A stretch of DNA of 64,000 bases. Source: Variovorax sp. PAMC26660 (GTDB lineage: Bacteria > Pseudomonadota > Gammaproteobacteria > Burkholderiales > Burkholderiaceae_C). The notes under the pieces are model-generated. The model had not been told where the DNA came from. It did no database searches and was given only the letters and a program-made list of their open reading frames with translations. Below, one piece after another: positions 50,010 to 59,709 of the stretch. The translations under genes and the position numbers were made by a program. The stretch lies in the NCBI RefSeq assembly GCF_014302995.1, contig NZ_CP060295.1:992001-1056000 (forward strand), written 5' to 3'. Within the stretch, counting starts at the first letter, position 1. The number at the start of each line of letters is the position of its first letter.

Positions 50010-50213
50010 CGGGTGGGGCCCTTGGCCAGGCGCTGCGCGCCCATGTAGCCGGGGGGTGGATTTTAGGGCAGGGCTTGGGGGCTTTGCCTGTGGGTTTTTT
50101 GTTGCCCTTGTGCTAGGGGAGCGAAGAGTGCTTCTTGCGGGGGCATTGGATATCGAGCGCGCTCGATATGGAGGGCGCCCGGTACGCGGTGTGGCGCAGT
50201 CAGCCCCACTGTG

Positions 50214-50323
50214 CCGGCCCTTCGGGCTCCCCTGCGGTGCTCACGCTTCGCGGGGTCTCGCAGAACTCGCTGCGCTCAAACAGCTGCGAGCCCTGATTCG
50301 CGAAACGCTGCGCTCCTCGGCGG
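50214..50323 (+). repeat. Island repeat, copy A
   Basis: About 110 bp, inverse of the copy at 50528–50639. The matching core words are CCGGCCCTTCGGGCT near the start, TCTCGCAGAACTCG in the middle and GCTGCGAGCCCTGAT, with divergent stretches between. The two copies could pair into one long stem around a ~200-bp loop. Confidence 0.75.
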
Positions 50324-50400
50324 CCCAGAGGGGCCGACCACGCCGCACCGCATACCGGGCTTGGGGGTGAATGAAGGCCCTGTACTTCTTTGAGGCCGTC

Positions 50401-50446
50401 TGCCCTCACCCCAACCCTCTCCCAGAGGGAGAGGGAGCAAGACAAG
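50401..50446 (+). repeat. Single arm of the dispersed G/C-rich element
   Basis: The run TGCCCTCACCCCAACC followed by CTCTCCCAGAGGGAGAGGGAGCAAGACAAGG-type sequence resembles the second arm at 14185–14225, including the CAAGACAAGG end. It includes its own CTCTCCC/GGGAGAG hairpin. Confidence 0.7.
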
Positions 50447-50489
50447 GAGCGGGCTCCGCAGAGGGGGAATCAACAACCGCTCTGCTCAC

Positions 50490-50676
50490 GGCGATGGGCG
50501 CTGTGCCCTTGGGTGGGCGTTGAGGCACCGCCGAGCAGCGCAGCGACGGGCGGATCAGGGCTCGCAGCTGTTTGAGCCGAAGGCGAGTTCTGCGAGACCC
50601 CGCCCGTCGTGAGCAGCGCAGGGAAGCCCGAAGGGCCGGTGACGTCGGCCGCCCAAGGGCACAGCGCCCATCGCCG
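50490..50676. repeat. Hairpin with ~28-bp arms enclosing island repeat copy B
   Basis: Arms at 50490–50518 and 50649–50676 share GGCGATGGGCGCTGTGCCCT in opposite orientation, with only one or two mismatches. They enclose the inverted copy of the ~110-bp repeat at 50528–50639. Confidence 0.7.
50528..50639 (-). repeat. Island repeat, copy B
   Basis: Inverse counterpart of copy A. On the minus strand it reads CCGGCCCTTCGGGCTTCCC, continues through GGGTCTCGCAGAACTCGCC, and ends in GCTGCTCGGCGG. It lies 60 bp past the serA stop. Confidence 0.75.
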
Positions 50677-50699
50677 AGCCCTCCGGACGAACCAAAGCC

Positions 50700-51932
50700 T
50701 CAGAACAGCACGCGACTCCGAATCGTCCCGTTCACCTTCGCCAGCTTCTCCAACGCCAGGTCCGAAGAAGCAGCCTCGATGTCCATCACCACATACCCGA
50801 CCTTCTCGTTCGTCTGCAGGAACTGGGAAGCGATGTTGATGTGGTTGTCTGAAAAGATCTTGTTGATCTCGGACAGCACGCCCGGCACGTTCCGGTGAAT
50901 GTGCAGCAGCCGGTGCTTGCCAGGGTGAGCAGGCAGTGCCACCTCGGGGAAGTTGACCGACGACGTCGATGTTCCGTTGTCGCTGTACTTCACCAGCTTC
51001 TCGGCCACTTCCAGCCCGATGTTGGCCTGCGCCTCCATCGTCGAGCCGCCGATGTGCGGGGTCAGGATCACGTTGTCCAGGCCACGCAGTGGCGACAGGA
51101 ACTCGTCCTTGTTGCTGCGCGGCTCCACCGGAAACACGTCGATCGCGGCGCCCAGCAGCTTCTTCTGTTTGAGCGCCTCGGCCAGCGCTTCGATTTCGAC
51201 CACGGTCCCGCGCGATGCATTGATCAGGATCGAACCCGGCTTCATGGCAGCGATTTCCGTCGCGCCGATCATCCATTGCGTGGCCTGCGTCTCGGGCACG
51301 TGCAGCGTCACGATGTCGCTTTGCGCCAGCAACTGGTGCAGATCGCGCACCTGGCGGGCATTGCCCAGCGGCAGCTTGGTGACCACGTCGAAGAACGCGA
51401 CATGCATGCCCAGCGCCTCGGCCAGCACCGACAGCTGCGCGCCGATGGAGCCGTAGCCCACGATGCCCAGCGTCTTGCCGCGGATTTCGAATGCGTTGTC
51501 GGCCGACTTGAGCCAGCCGCCACGATGCGCCACCGCGCTTTTTTCGGGCACGCCGCGCAGCAGCAGGATCGCTTCGGCCAGCACGAGTTCGGCCACCGAA
51601 CGGGTATTGGAGAAGGGTGCGTTGAACACCGCCACGCCATGTTCGCGGGCGGCTTCAAGATCGACCTGGTTGGTGCCGATGCAGAAGCACCCGGCCGCCA
51701 CCAGCTTGTGCGCAGCCGCAAAGACTTCGGCCGTCAGTTGGGTCCGCGAGCGGATGCCCACGAAGTGCACGTCGGCGATCTTGGCTTTGAGTTCTGCATC
51801 GGGCAAAGCGCCCGGCAGCGACTCGATGTTCGTGTAGCCGGCGGCGCGCAGAACCTCCACGGCCGAAGGGTGGATGCCCTCGAGCAAAAGGAACTTGATC
51901 CTGCTTTTGTCGAGGGAGGTTTTGCTGCTCAT
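50700..51932 (-). CDS. serA: D-3-phosphoglycerate dehydrogenase
   Basis: 410 residues, like the E. coli enzyme with a C-terminal ACT domain. It oxidises 3-phosphoglycerate to phosphohydroxypyruvate, the first step of serine synthesis. NAD-binding motif GIVGYGSIGAQLSVLAEALGM near residue 155, the catalytic LINASRGTVVE arginine and TPHIGGSTMEAQ histidine are present. The ACT domain (about 335–410, GVLSEINKIFSDNHINIASQ) is where serine inhibits. No other ser gene is nearby. Confidence 0.96.
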   Translation of the reverse strand: MSSKTSLDKSRIKFLLLEGIHPSAVEVLRAAGYTNIESLPGALPDAELKAKIADVHFVGIRSRTQLTAEVFAAAHKLVAAGCFCIGTNQVDLEAAREHGVAVFNAPFSNTRSVAELVLAEAILLLRGVPEKSAVAHRGGWLKSADNAFEIRGKTLGIVGYGSIGAQLSVLAEALGMHVAFFDVVTKLPLGNARQVRDLHQLLAQSDIVTLHVPETQATQWMIGATEIAAMKPGSILINASRGTVVEIEALAEALKQKKLLGAAIDVFPVEPRSNKDEFLSPLRGLDNVILTPHIGGSTMEAQANIGLEVAEKLVKYSDNGTSTSSVNFPEVALPAHPGKHRLLHIHRNVPGVLSEINKIFSDNHINIASQFLQTNEKVGYVVMDIEAASSDLALEKLAKVNGTIRSRVLF

Positions 51933-52159
51933 GACGTACTCAAGGAAGCCCCGGCCACGGCGACAAGCTAGGCCAAAAAAGGGAGGGCGATGCTAGCATG
52001 GTGCATCGCAACATGCAGGGCTGCAGCCCGCGCCGGGCTTGACGCCAAAGGGGTTTCCCCGATTGGAATAGGCCCCGGGTCCGTGCGCCAATGTGACGCG
52101 GCTGTGTCATCCACATGCCCTAGCATCCGCGCTTACTATTTTTCCCTTCAGGAGTCTTC
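51933..52159 (+). promoter_or_regulatory. serA–ugpB divergent intergenic region with candidate ugp control elements
   Basis: 227 bp between divergent starts. A possible -10 box TACTAT is at 52134–52139. Just upstream (52091–52110) two TGTG-containing 7-mers are spaced exactly 11 bp apart (ATGTGAC, CTGTGTC), recalling the layout of Pho boxes; ugp operons are often phosphate-controlled. The match to the Pho box consensus is poor and spacing to the -10 box is not ideal. A good AGGAG ribosome site lies 6 bases before ugpB. Confidence 0.3.
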
Positions 52160-53470
52160 ATGCGATTCAAGACGCTCGCGCTGGCATCGGCGCTGGCCGC
52201 CACGCTGTTCAATACAGCCCAGGCCCAGACAGAGATCCAGTGGTGGCATTCCATGACCGCCGTCAACAACGAGTGGGTCAACGACCTGGCCAAGCAGTTC
52301 AACGAGAGCCAGAAGGAATACAAGATCGTGCCGACCTTCAAGGGCACGTACGACGAATCGATGACGGCTTCCATTGCGGCCTTCCGCGCCGGCAACGCGC
52401 CGCACATCCTGCAGGTGTTCGAAGTGGGCACCGCCACCATGATGGCCAGCAAGGGCGCGATCATTCCGGTCGGCCAGGTCATGAAGGACGCGGGCGAGAA
52501 GTTCGATCCGGCCGCCTACATTCCCGCCGTGGCCGGTTACTACACCGCCCCCAACGGCCAGATGCTGAGCTTCCCGTTCAACAGCTCGACGACCATCTTC
52601 TATTTCAACAAGGACGCCTTCAAGGCGGCCGGCCTGCCGACCGACAAGGCACCGTCGACCTGGCCCGAAGTGGTGGCCGCGGCCGCCAAGCTCAAGGCGA
52701 GCGGCCACAAGTGCCCGTTCACCACGGCCTGGCAGAACTGGACGCAGGTCGAGAGCTTCTCGGCCTGGCACAACGTGGAATTCGCCAGCAAGGCCAACGG
52801 CCTGCAGGGCCTGGACGCCCGCCTGAAGGTGAACTCGCCGCTGCACCAGCGCCACATCGAGAACCTGGCCAGCATGGCCAAGCAGGGCCTGTTCGTCTAC
52901 AAGGGCCGCGGCAACGTGCCTGAAGCCTCGTTCGTCTCGGGCGAGTGCGCCATGATCAACACGTCGTCGGGCTTCTACGGCAACGTCGCCAAGAACGCCA
53001 AGTTCGCCTACGGCCTGGCACCCCTGCCCTACTACCCGGACGTGCCGGGCGCACCGCAGAACACTGTGATCGGCGGCGCCAGCCTGTGGGTCATGTCGGG
53101 CAAGAAGGCTGCCGAATACAAGGGTGTGGCCAAGTTCTTCAGCTTCATCTCGACGCCTGAAGTGCAGTCCGCCAGCCACAAGCGCACGGGCTACCTGCCC
53201 GTGACCACCGCGTCGTACAAGCTCACAGAGGAATCGGGCTTCTACAAGCAGAACCCCGGCACCGACGTGGCCGTGACGCAGATGATCCGCAAGGTCACCG
53301 ACAAGAGCCGCGGCATCCGCCTGGGCAACTACGTGCAGATCCGCGCCATCGAGGACGAAGAGCTCGAACAGGTCTGGAACGGCAAGAAGACGGCCAAGGA
53401 AGCCCTCGATGCCATCGTGACGCGCGGCAATGAACAGCTGGAACGCTTCCAAAAAGCGAACAAAAGCTAA
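52160..53470 (+). CDS. ugpB: sn-glycerol-3-phosphate-binding periplasmic protein UgpB
   Basis: 436 residues with a signal peptide (cleavage near AQA-Q, residue ~23). The mature start TEIQWWHSMTAVNNEWVNDLAKQFN is the UgpB signature, and further family segments include TFKGTYDESMTASIAAFRAG and IGGASLWVMSGK. It binds glycerol-3-phosphate, and possibly glycerophosphodiesters, for UgpAEC. A hairpin with a T-tract 40–85 bp after its stop may keep ugpB expression higher than that of the permease genes. Confidence 0.96.
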   Translation: MRFKTLALASALAATLFNTAQAQTEIQWWHSMTAVNNEWVNDLAKQFNESQKEYKIVPTFKGTYDESMTASIAAFRAGNAPHILQVFEVGTATMMASKGAIIPVGQVMKDAGEKFDPAAYIPAVAGYYTAPNGQMLSFPFNSSTTIFYFNKDAFKAAGLPTDKAPSTWPEVVAAAAKLKASGHKCPFTTAWQNWTQVESFSAWHNVEFASKANGLQGLDARLKVNSPLHQRHIENLASMAKQGLFVYKGRGNVPEASFVSGECAMINTSSGFYGNVAKNAKFAYGLAPLPYYPDVPGAPQNTVIGGASLWVMSGKKAAEYKGVAKFFSFISTPEVQSASHKRTGYLPVTTASYKLTEESGFYKQNPGTDVAVTQMIRKVTDKSRGIRLGNYVQIRAIEDEELEQVWNGKKTAKEALDAIVTRGNEQLERFQKANKS

Positions 53471-53507
53471 CGATTGAAGCTCCGGGCCTCCGTGTCCGGC
53501 TAATATC

Positions 53508-53556
53508 GCCCGCCCCCGCTCTCCCTTCACCAAGGGTGAGCCGGGCGGGATTTTTT
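53508..53556 (+). terminator. Hairpin with T-tract between ugpB and ugpA (attenuator)
   Basis: CCCGCCCCCGCTC and CTCCCTT pair with AAGGGTGAG and CCGGGCGGG around a CACC loop, followed by six T. The hairpin sits 13 bp before ugpA and within the operon, so it probably causes partial termination. Confidence 0.7.
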
Positions 53557-53569
53557 ATGTAGAGGGTTC

Positions 53570-54451
53570 ATGGAAAAACGCGTTTTCTTTCGCTCGGGCT
53601 GGCTGCCCTGGCTGCTGCTGACACCGCAAATGGCGGTGATCCTCGTGTTTTTCTTCTGGCCGGCGGGGCAGGCCATCCTGCAGTCGCTGCAGCAGCAGGA
53701 CGCGTTCGGCACGTCGGTCGAGTTCGTCGGGCTCGACAACTTCAGGCAACTGCTGAACGACTCGAGCTATGCCGCGTCGTTCAAGACCACCGCCGTGTTC
53801 TCGGTGCTGGTGGCAACCATCGGCATCAGCCTGTCGCTGATGCTGGCCGTGTTCGCCGACCGCATCACGCGCGGCGGCACCTTCTACAAGACGATGCTGA
53901 TCGTGCCCTACGCCGTGGCGCCCGCCGTGGCGGCCGTGCTGTGGGTCTTCATGTTCTCGCCCTCCCTGGGCGTCGTGGCCTATGCGCTGGGCAAGATCGG
54001 CATCAACTGGAACCACCTGCTCGACTCGGGCCACGCCATGACGCTGATCGTGATGGCCTCGGTGTGGAAGCAGATTTCCTACAACTTCCTGTTCTTCCTG
54101 GCCGGCCTGCAGTCGATCCCGAAGTCGCTGATCGAGGCCGCGGCCATCGACGGCGCACGCCCGTGGCGCCGCTTCTGGACCGTGCAGTTCCCGCTGCTGT
54201 CGCCCACCACCTTCTTCCTGCTGGTGATCAACGTGGTCTACGCCTTCTTCGACACCTTCGCGATCGTCGATGCGGCCACCCAGGGCGGCCCGGGGCAGGA
54301 CACCACCATCCTGGTCTACAAGGTCTATCACGACGGCTTCAAGAACCTGGACCTCGGCGGCTCAGCCGCGCAGTCGGTCGTGCTGATGGTGATCGTGGTG
54401 GCGCTGACCGTCATCCAGTTCCGCTACGTCGAGAAGAAGGTCCAGTACTGA
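53570..54451 (+). CDS. ugpA: sn-glycerol-3-phosphate ABC permease UgpA
   Basis: 293 residues, six membrane helices. The EAA loop is [27 protein letters not shown] near residue 185. The starting segment ([31 protein letters not shown]) is typical of UgpA. It forms the channel with UgpE, whose gene begins 36 bp downstream. Confidence 0.95.
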   Translation: MEKRVFFRSGWLPWLLLTPQMAVILVFFFWPAGQAILQSLQQQDAFGTSVEFVGLDNFRQLLNDSSYAASFKTTAVFSVLVATIGISLSLMLAVFADRITRGGTFYKTMLIVPYAVAPAVAAVLWVFMFSPSLGVVAYALGKIGINWNHLLDSGHAMTLIVMASVWKQISYNFLFFLAGLQSIPKSLIEAAAIDGARPWRRFWTVQFPLLSPTTFFLLVINVVYAFFDTFAIVDAATQGGPGQDTTILVYKVYHDGFKNLDLGGSAAQSVVLMVIVVALTVIQFRYVEKKVQY

Positions 54452-54487
54452 TGAAACAGCAGAAAAACAAATCCGGCGGGGTGCACC

Positions 54488-55339
54488 ATGGTTGAGAAAC
54501 GCGGCACCCACGGCATCCTGGCCCACGTCATCATGATCCTGGGCGTCCTCATCGTCGCCTTCCCGCTCTACCTGGCGTTCGTGGCCTCCACGCACACCGC
54601 GCAAGAGATCGTGCAGGCGCCGATGCCGCTGCTGCCCGGCCCCCACATGTGGGACAGCTACAAGGCCGCGCTCTTCGGGCGCGAAACCAGCGCGGGCTCC
54701 AACGCTCCCGTGGCGCACATGATGTGGGTGAGCTTCGTGACGGCGATGGTGATCGCCATCGGCAAGATCTCGATCTCGCTGCTGTCGGCCTTTGCCATCG
54801 TCTACTTCCGCTTCCCGTTCAAGAAGATCTGCTTCTGGGCGATCTTCGTGACGCTGATGCTGCCGGTGGAGGTGCGCATCCTGCCCACCTACAAGGTGCT
54901 GTCGGACCTGAACATGCTGAACTCGTACGCGGGCCTGACGGTGCCGCTGATCGCGTCGGCCACCGCCACCTTCCTGTTCCGCCAGTTCTTCCTGACGGTG
55001 CCGGACGAACTCACCGAAGCCTCGCGCATGGACGGCGCGAGCCCCATGCGTTTTTTCTTCGACGTGCTGCTGCCGCTGTCCAAGACCTCGATCGCGGCGC
55101 TGTTCGTGATCCAGTTCATCTACGGCTGGAACCAGTACCTGTGGCCGCTGCTGGCGACCACGAGCGAAGACATGTACCCCGTGGTGGTCGGCATCAAGCG
55201 AATGATTGCCGGCGGCGACGGACAGAACGAATGGAACGTCGTGATGGCCACCGCCATCCTCGCGATGCTGCCGCCCGCGCTGGTGGTGATCCTGATGCAA
55301 AAGTGGTTCGTCAAGGGCCTTGTGGACACTGAGAAATAG
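54488..55339 (+). CDS. ugpE: sn-glycerol-3-phosphate ABC permease UgpE
   Basis: 283 residues with six membrane helices. The EAA loop is LTEASRMDGASPMRFFFDVLLPLS near residue 175 and YGWNQYLWPLL follows, typical of UgpE. The ATG at 54488 lies a few bases behind a GGGG-rich ribosome site. The ~95-bp dispersed repeat begins directly after its stop codon and separates it from ugpC. Confidence 0.95.
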   Translation: MVEKRGTHGILAHVIMILGVLIVAFPLYLAFVASTHTAQEIVQAPMPLLPGPHMWDSYKAALFGRETSAGSNAPVAHMMWVSFVTAMVIAIGKISISLLSAFAIVYFRFPFKKICFWAIFVTLMLPVEVRILPTYKVLSDLNMLNSYAGLTVPLIASATATFLFRQFFLTVPDELTEASRMDGASPMRFFFDVLLPLSKTSIAALFVIQFIYGWNQYLWPLLATTSEDMYPVVVGIKRMIAGGDGQNEWNVVMATAILAMLPPALVVILMQKWFVKGLVDTEK

Positions 55340-55433
55340 GCTCGCCCCCAGGCTGCGCGCACTTCGTGTCGCTTCGCCAACCCCCTACCGGGGGCACCAC
55401 CAGCGGCCCGGCAAAGCCGGTTCCGCGGTGGTT
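55340..55433 (+). repeat. Copy 2 of the ~95-bp element after a stop codon
   Basis: Starts right after the ugpE TAG as GCTCGCCCCCAGGCTGCG and ends near TTCCGCGGTG. It contains CCCCCTACCGGGGG. Its relation to the upstream gene (sense orientation, touching the stop) is the same as for copy 1 at 32815–32911. It splits ugpE from ugpC without an obvious T-tract, so read-through should be possible. Confidence 0.8.
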
Positions 55434-55479
55434 CTGGAAATAACAGTGCCTCGCAATAGAGGCCGAAATCGAGAAGAAC

Positions 55480-56487
<1,008 letters not shown>

Positions 56488-56490
56488 GCG

Positions 56491-57237
56491 ATGGCAGCGC
56501 TGAAACCCTGGCCCTACCCCCGCTGGGTGGCTCATCGCGGCGCCGGCAAGCTCGCGCCTGAGAACACGCTCGCAGCCTTCAAGCTCGGCGCATCGCACGG
56601 CTACCGCATGTTCGAGTGCGATGCCAAGCTCAGCGCGGACGGCGTGCCCTTCCTGATGCACGACGCCACGCTCGACCGCACCACCAGCGGCCACGGCACC
56701 GGCGGCGCGCAGCCCTGGAGCGCGCTGTCGCAGCTCGATGCGGGCGGCTGGCATTCGCGCAGCTTCGCGGGCGAACCGCTGCCCACGCTGGAGAACGTCG
56801 CGCGCTTCTGCCGGGCCAACGCATACCTGCTCAACATCGAGATCAAGCCGACGCCTGGCACCGAACGCGAGACCGGCGAGGTGGTGGCACGGGAAGCCGC
56901 GCGCCTGTGGCTGGGCGCTGCAATTCCCCCGCTACTCACGTCCTTCCAGGTCGAATCGCTGAAGGGCGCGCTCGCCGTGCAGCCCGAGCTGCCGCGCGGC
57001 CTGCTGCTCGACACGCTGCGCGGCGACTGGCTCCAGACCGCGCTGGACCTCGGCTGCGTGGCCGTCGTCTGCAACCATGCGCTGTGGGATGCGGCCGTGG
57101 TCGCCAAGGTGCATGGCGCCAGCCTGCGTGCATTGAGCTACACCGTCAACGACGACTGGGCCGCGCAGCGGCTGATCGACCTGGGCACCGACGGCATCAT
57201 CACCGACAGGGTGGACCTGTTCAGTCCCGCCGGCTGA
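56491..57237 (+). CDS. ugpQ: Glycerophosphodiester phosphodiesterase
   Basis: 248 residues without signal peptide, so cytoplasmic. It hydrolyses glycerophosphodiesters to glycerol-3-phosphate and alcohol. The catalytic motif is WVAHRGAGKLAPENTLAAF (residues 10–28), with FECDAKLSADGVPFLMHDATLDRTTSG supplying metal ligands and the second histidine. The order ugpB-A-E-C-Q matches the enterobacterial operon. Confidence 0.95.
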   Translation: MAALKPWPYPRWVAHRGAGKLAPENTLAAFKLGASHGYRMFECDAKLSADGVPFLMHDATLDRTTSGHGTGGAQPWSALSQLDAGGWHSRSFAGEPLPTLENVARFCRANAYLLNIEIKPTPGTERETGEVVAREAARLWLGAAIPPLLTSFQVESLKGALAVQPELPRGLLLDTLRGDWLQTALDLGCVAVVCNHALWDAAVVAKVHGASLRALSYTVNDDWAAQRLIDLGTDGIITDRVDLFSPAG

Positions 57238-57288
57238 CGCTGCATTTCTTACCGGCGCTTACGACATGGCGGCTTCTATGATGCGGCC

Positions 57289-59709
57289 ATGAGTTGGACC
57301 CTACGCCTCGCGACCTTCTTCCTTGCCGCCCTCCTGATGTGTGGCGGCGCGCTGGCGCAACCGGACAGCAGCAACAGCAGCGGCGCCGTCACGGCCGCGC
57401 CGGCCCCCACGGTGGCCGAGCTGCGCGCGCAGTTCACCAAGATCCCGGCCTCCGCCGAAACTGACGAGGACGCGCGCAAGCTGCTCACGCAGATCAACGA
57501 TATCGGCACGCAGGCCGACAAGTTCGTCACCGCACGCACCGGCGAGCTGGCCGACCTGAATGCACGGCTCGGTGAACTCGGCAACCCGCCCGCTGCGGGC
57601 GCCACCGAAGACCCCGACATCACACGCCAGCGCGCGCGCCTGACCAAGGAGCGCAACGCACTGGACGCCGACATCCGCCTGGCGCGCCTGCTGTCCGTCG
57701 ATGTGCGCCAGCGCGGCACCGATCTGGTGAGCCAGCGCCGCGCGCTGTTTGAGGCGCAACTGACTGAGCGCGCGGCCTCGCCGTTGACCGGCGAGTTCTG
57801 GAGCGACCTGAAGGAAGCCTGGCCCGACGACCTGGAGCGCCTGCAAGGCATGGCCTCCGCGGTCAACGACGGCCTGCTGACCGCCACCCAGCCCCAAACG
57901 CGCCTGCAGGTGATCGCCGCCCTGATCGGCGCACTGCTGCTCGCCGTGCTCGGCAACTGGGCCGCCGAGCATGCCCTCACCCGCATGGCCGCGCGATTCC
58001 TGCCAGCCGGACGCCTGCGCCGCTCGGTGCTGGTGATCGGCATCGTCGCGAGCCATGTGCTGCTGGTCGCCGTGGCCGCGCACGGCTTCGTCCAAGTGCT
58101 CAAGGAATACGCCACCTGGGAACCGCAGGCGCGCAAGGCGCTGCAGTCGATGGCGCAGGCGCTGGTGTTCATGGCTTTCGTGATCGGGCTGGGCCGCGGG
58201 CTGCTGGCCACACGCCGGCCCTCATGGCGGCTGCCGCCGATTCCCGATGCCATGGCCACGCGCCTGGCCGCCCTGCCCTGGTTGGTCGCGCTGGTGGCGG
58301 CGCTGGCGTGGACGCCGGCCGAGGTCAATGCGCTGATCGACGCGAGCTTCGCGGCCGTGGTCGCCACGCATGTGCTCACGGCGTTGATGCTCACGGCGCT
58401 GGTCGCCTCGGTGCTCTACCTGGTGAAGCCGTTGCGCGCCGACGCACCGGAAGCCGGGCTGCCGGAGCGGCCGATGTGGGTCGGCCTGCTGGTGGCGCTG
58501 ATCGGCGCGCTGATGATCACGATCTGGGTGCTGGTGGCGCTGGGCTACGTGGCGCTCGCGAGCTTCCTGGCCTCGCAGATCACATGGAGCGGCATCGTGG
58601 CCGCGGCCTTCTACGTGCTGTTCAAGTTCGCGGACGACGTGTTCATGGCCGTCGTGTCGTCGCGCAGCACCTTCGGCCAGCGGCTGCAGAAGAGCTTCAA
58701 CCTCGCGCCGCAGACGCTGGACCAGGCCGCGACGGTGCTCTCGGCGATCAGCCGGGTCGCGCTGTTCTTCTACATGCTGATCGCGCTGGCCGCGCCACTG
58801 GGCACCGGCCCCGGCGAGGTGTTCCAGCGCAGCGGCAAGTTCGGCTCCGGCGTGAAGGTGGGCGAGTTCCAGCTGGTGCCGGGTGCGATCTTCAGCGCCA
58901 TCTCCGTGGCGGTGGTCGGCTTCGTCGTGCTGCGCGTTTTCAAGCGCTGGCTCGAGCGCAGCTACCTGCCCAACACGCAGCTCGAGCCCGGCATGCAAAG
59001 CTCGATCACCACGCTGCTGGGCTACGTCGGCGGCATCCTGGTGATCGCGTTCGCGCTGTCGGCGCTGGGCATCGGCATCGAGCGCATCGCGTGGGTGGCG
59101 AGCGCGTTGTCGGTGGGTATCGGCTTCGGCTTGCAGGCCATCGTGCAGAACTTCATTTCGGGCCTGATCCTGCTGGCCGAGCAGCCGGTGAAGGTGGGCG
59201 ATTGGGTGGTGCTGGGCACGGCCGAGGGCGACGTGCGGCGCATCAACGTGCGCGCCACCGAAATCCAGTTGGGCGACCGCTCGACACTGATCGTGCCGAA
59301 CTCGGAGTTCATCACCAAGACCGTGCGCAACATGACGCTGGCCAATGCCGAAGGCCGCGTGCTGATCCGCCTGCCGATGCCGCTGACCACCGACGCGCAG
59401 CGCGTGCGCGAGCTGATCCTCGAGGCCTGCCGTTCGCACGAAGGCGTGCTGGAGACGCCGGCGCCATCGCTCACGCTCGAAGGCATCGAGAACGGGCTGC
59501 TGATCTTCCAGGCGATCGCCTATGTGGCGAGCCCCCGTCTGGCGGGCGGCGTGCGCAGCGACCTGCTGTTCGTGATCCTCGACGAGCTCAAGAAGGCCGC
59601 GCTGCCGATGGCGACGCCGACCACGTTCATGATCGCGCCCACCGAGCCGGCCGCGGCTGCTCCGGCGCCTGCGACGTCGAACTCGCCGATCCCTGGCATG
59701 CCGACCTGA
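57289..59709 (+). CDS. Large MscS-family mechanosensitive channel with DUF3772 domain
   Basis: 806 residues. A signal peptide (about 1–23) and a periplasmic helical/coiled-coil domain (30–200, DUF3772-type) precede about ten membrane helices (205–590). The MscS pore helix and beta domain are at about 590–770: ALSVGIGFGLQAIVQNFISGLILLAEQPVKVGDWV, then NVRATEIQLGDRSTLIVPNSEF. The C-terminal tail is Ala/Pro-rich. Such channels open under membrane tension to release solutes on hypo-osmotic shock. It follows ugpQ by 51 bp; a double palindrome follows. Confidence 0.92.
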   Translation: MSWTLRLATFFLAALLMCGGALAQPDSSNSSGAVTAAPAPTVAELRAQFTKIPASAETDEDARKLLTQINDIGTQADKFVTARTGELADLNARLGELGNPPAAGATEDPDITRQRARLTKERNALDADIRLARLLSVDVRQRGTDLVSQRRALFEAQLTERAASPLTGEFWSDLKEAWPDDLERLQGMASAVNDGLLTATQPQTRLQVIAALIGALLLAVLGNWAAEHALTRMAARFLPAGRLRRSVLVIGIVASHVLLVAVAAHGFVQVLKEYATWEPQARKALQSMAQALVFMAFVIGLGRGLLATRRPSWRLPPIPDAMATRLAALPWLVALVAALAWTPAEVNALIDASFAAVVATHVLTALMLTALVASVLYLVKPLRADAPEAGLPERPMWVGLLVALIGALMITIWVLVALGYVALASFLASQITWSGIVAAAFYVLFKFADDVFMAVVSSRSTFGQRLQKSFNLAPQTLDQAATVLSAISRVALFFYMLIALAAPLGTGPGEVFQRSGKFGSGVKVGEFQLVPGAIFSAISVAVVGFVVLRVFKRWLERSYLPNTQLEPGMQSSITTLLGYVGGILVIAFALSALGIGIERIAWVASALSVGIGFGLQAIVQNFISGLILLAEQPVKVGDWVVLGTAEGDVRRINVRATEIQLGDRSTLIVPNSEFITKTVRNMTLANAEGRVLIRLPMPLTTDAQRVRELILEACRSHEGVLETPAPSLTLEGIENGLLIFQAIAYVASPRLAGGVRSDLLFVILDELKKAALPMATPTTFMIAPTEPAAAAPAPATSNSPIPGMPT

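Larger units (their letters stand above)
50010..50699. other. 690-bp non-coding island of inverted repeats
   Basis: No real gene was recognised. Four structures are visible. (1) A ~110-bp sequence at 50214–50323 recurs inverted at 50528–50639; shared words include CCGGCCCTTCGGGCT, GGGGTCTCGCAGAACTCG and CAAACAGCTGCGAGCCCTGA. (2) Arms of ~28 bp at 50490–50518 and 50649–50676 pair around the second copy (GATGGGCGCTGTGCCCTTGG). (3) A copy of the G/C-rich arm known from 14 kb lies at 50401–50446. (4) ATATCGAGCGCGCTCGATAT, a perfect palindrome, lies at about 50150–50169. Open frames here are artefacts of the repeats. Confidence 0.75.

Noticed and set aside
46158..50048. Very long open frame (about 1296 codons) on the plus strand opposite the large oxidoreductase gene
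   Set aside because: It mirrors the real gene in a high-GC region, has low-complexity His/Val/Arg-rich translation and no domain; the minus-strand frame has clear FAD and Fe–S motifs.
50070..50690. Several 60–145-codon open frames in the repeat island
   Set aside because: Translations are the repeats read in different frames, with the same peptide words on both strands; no ribosome site or protein-like features.
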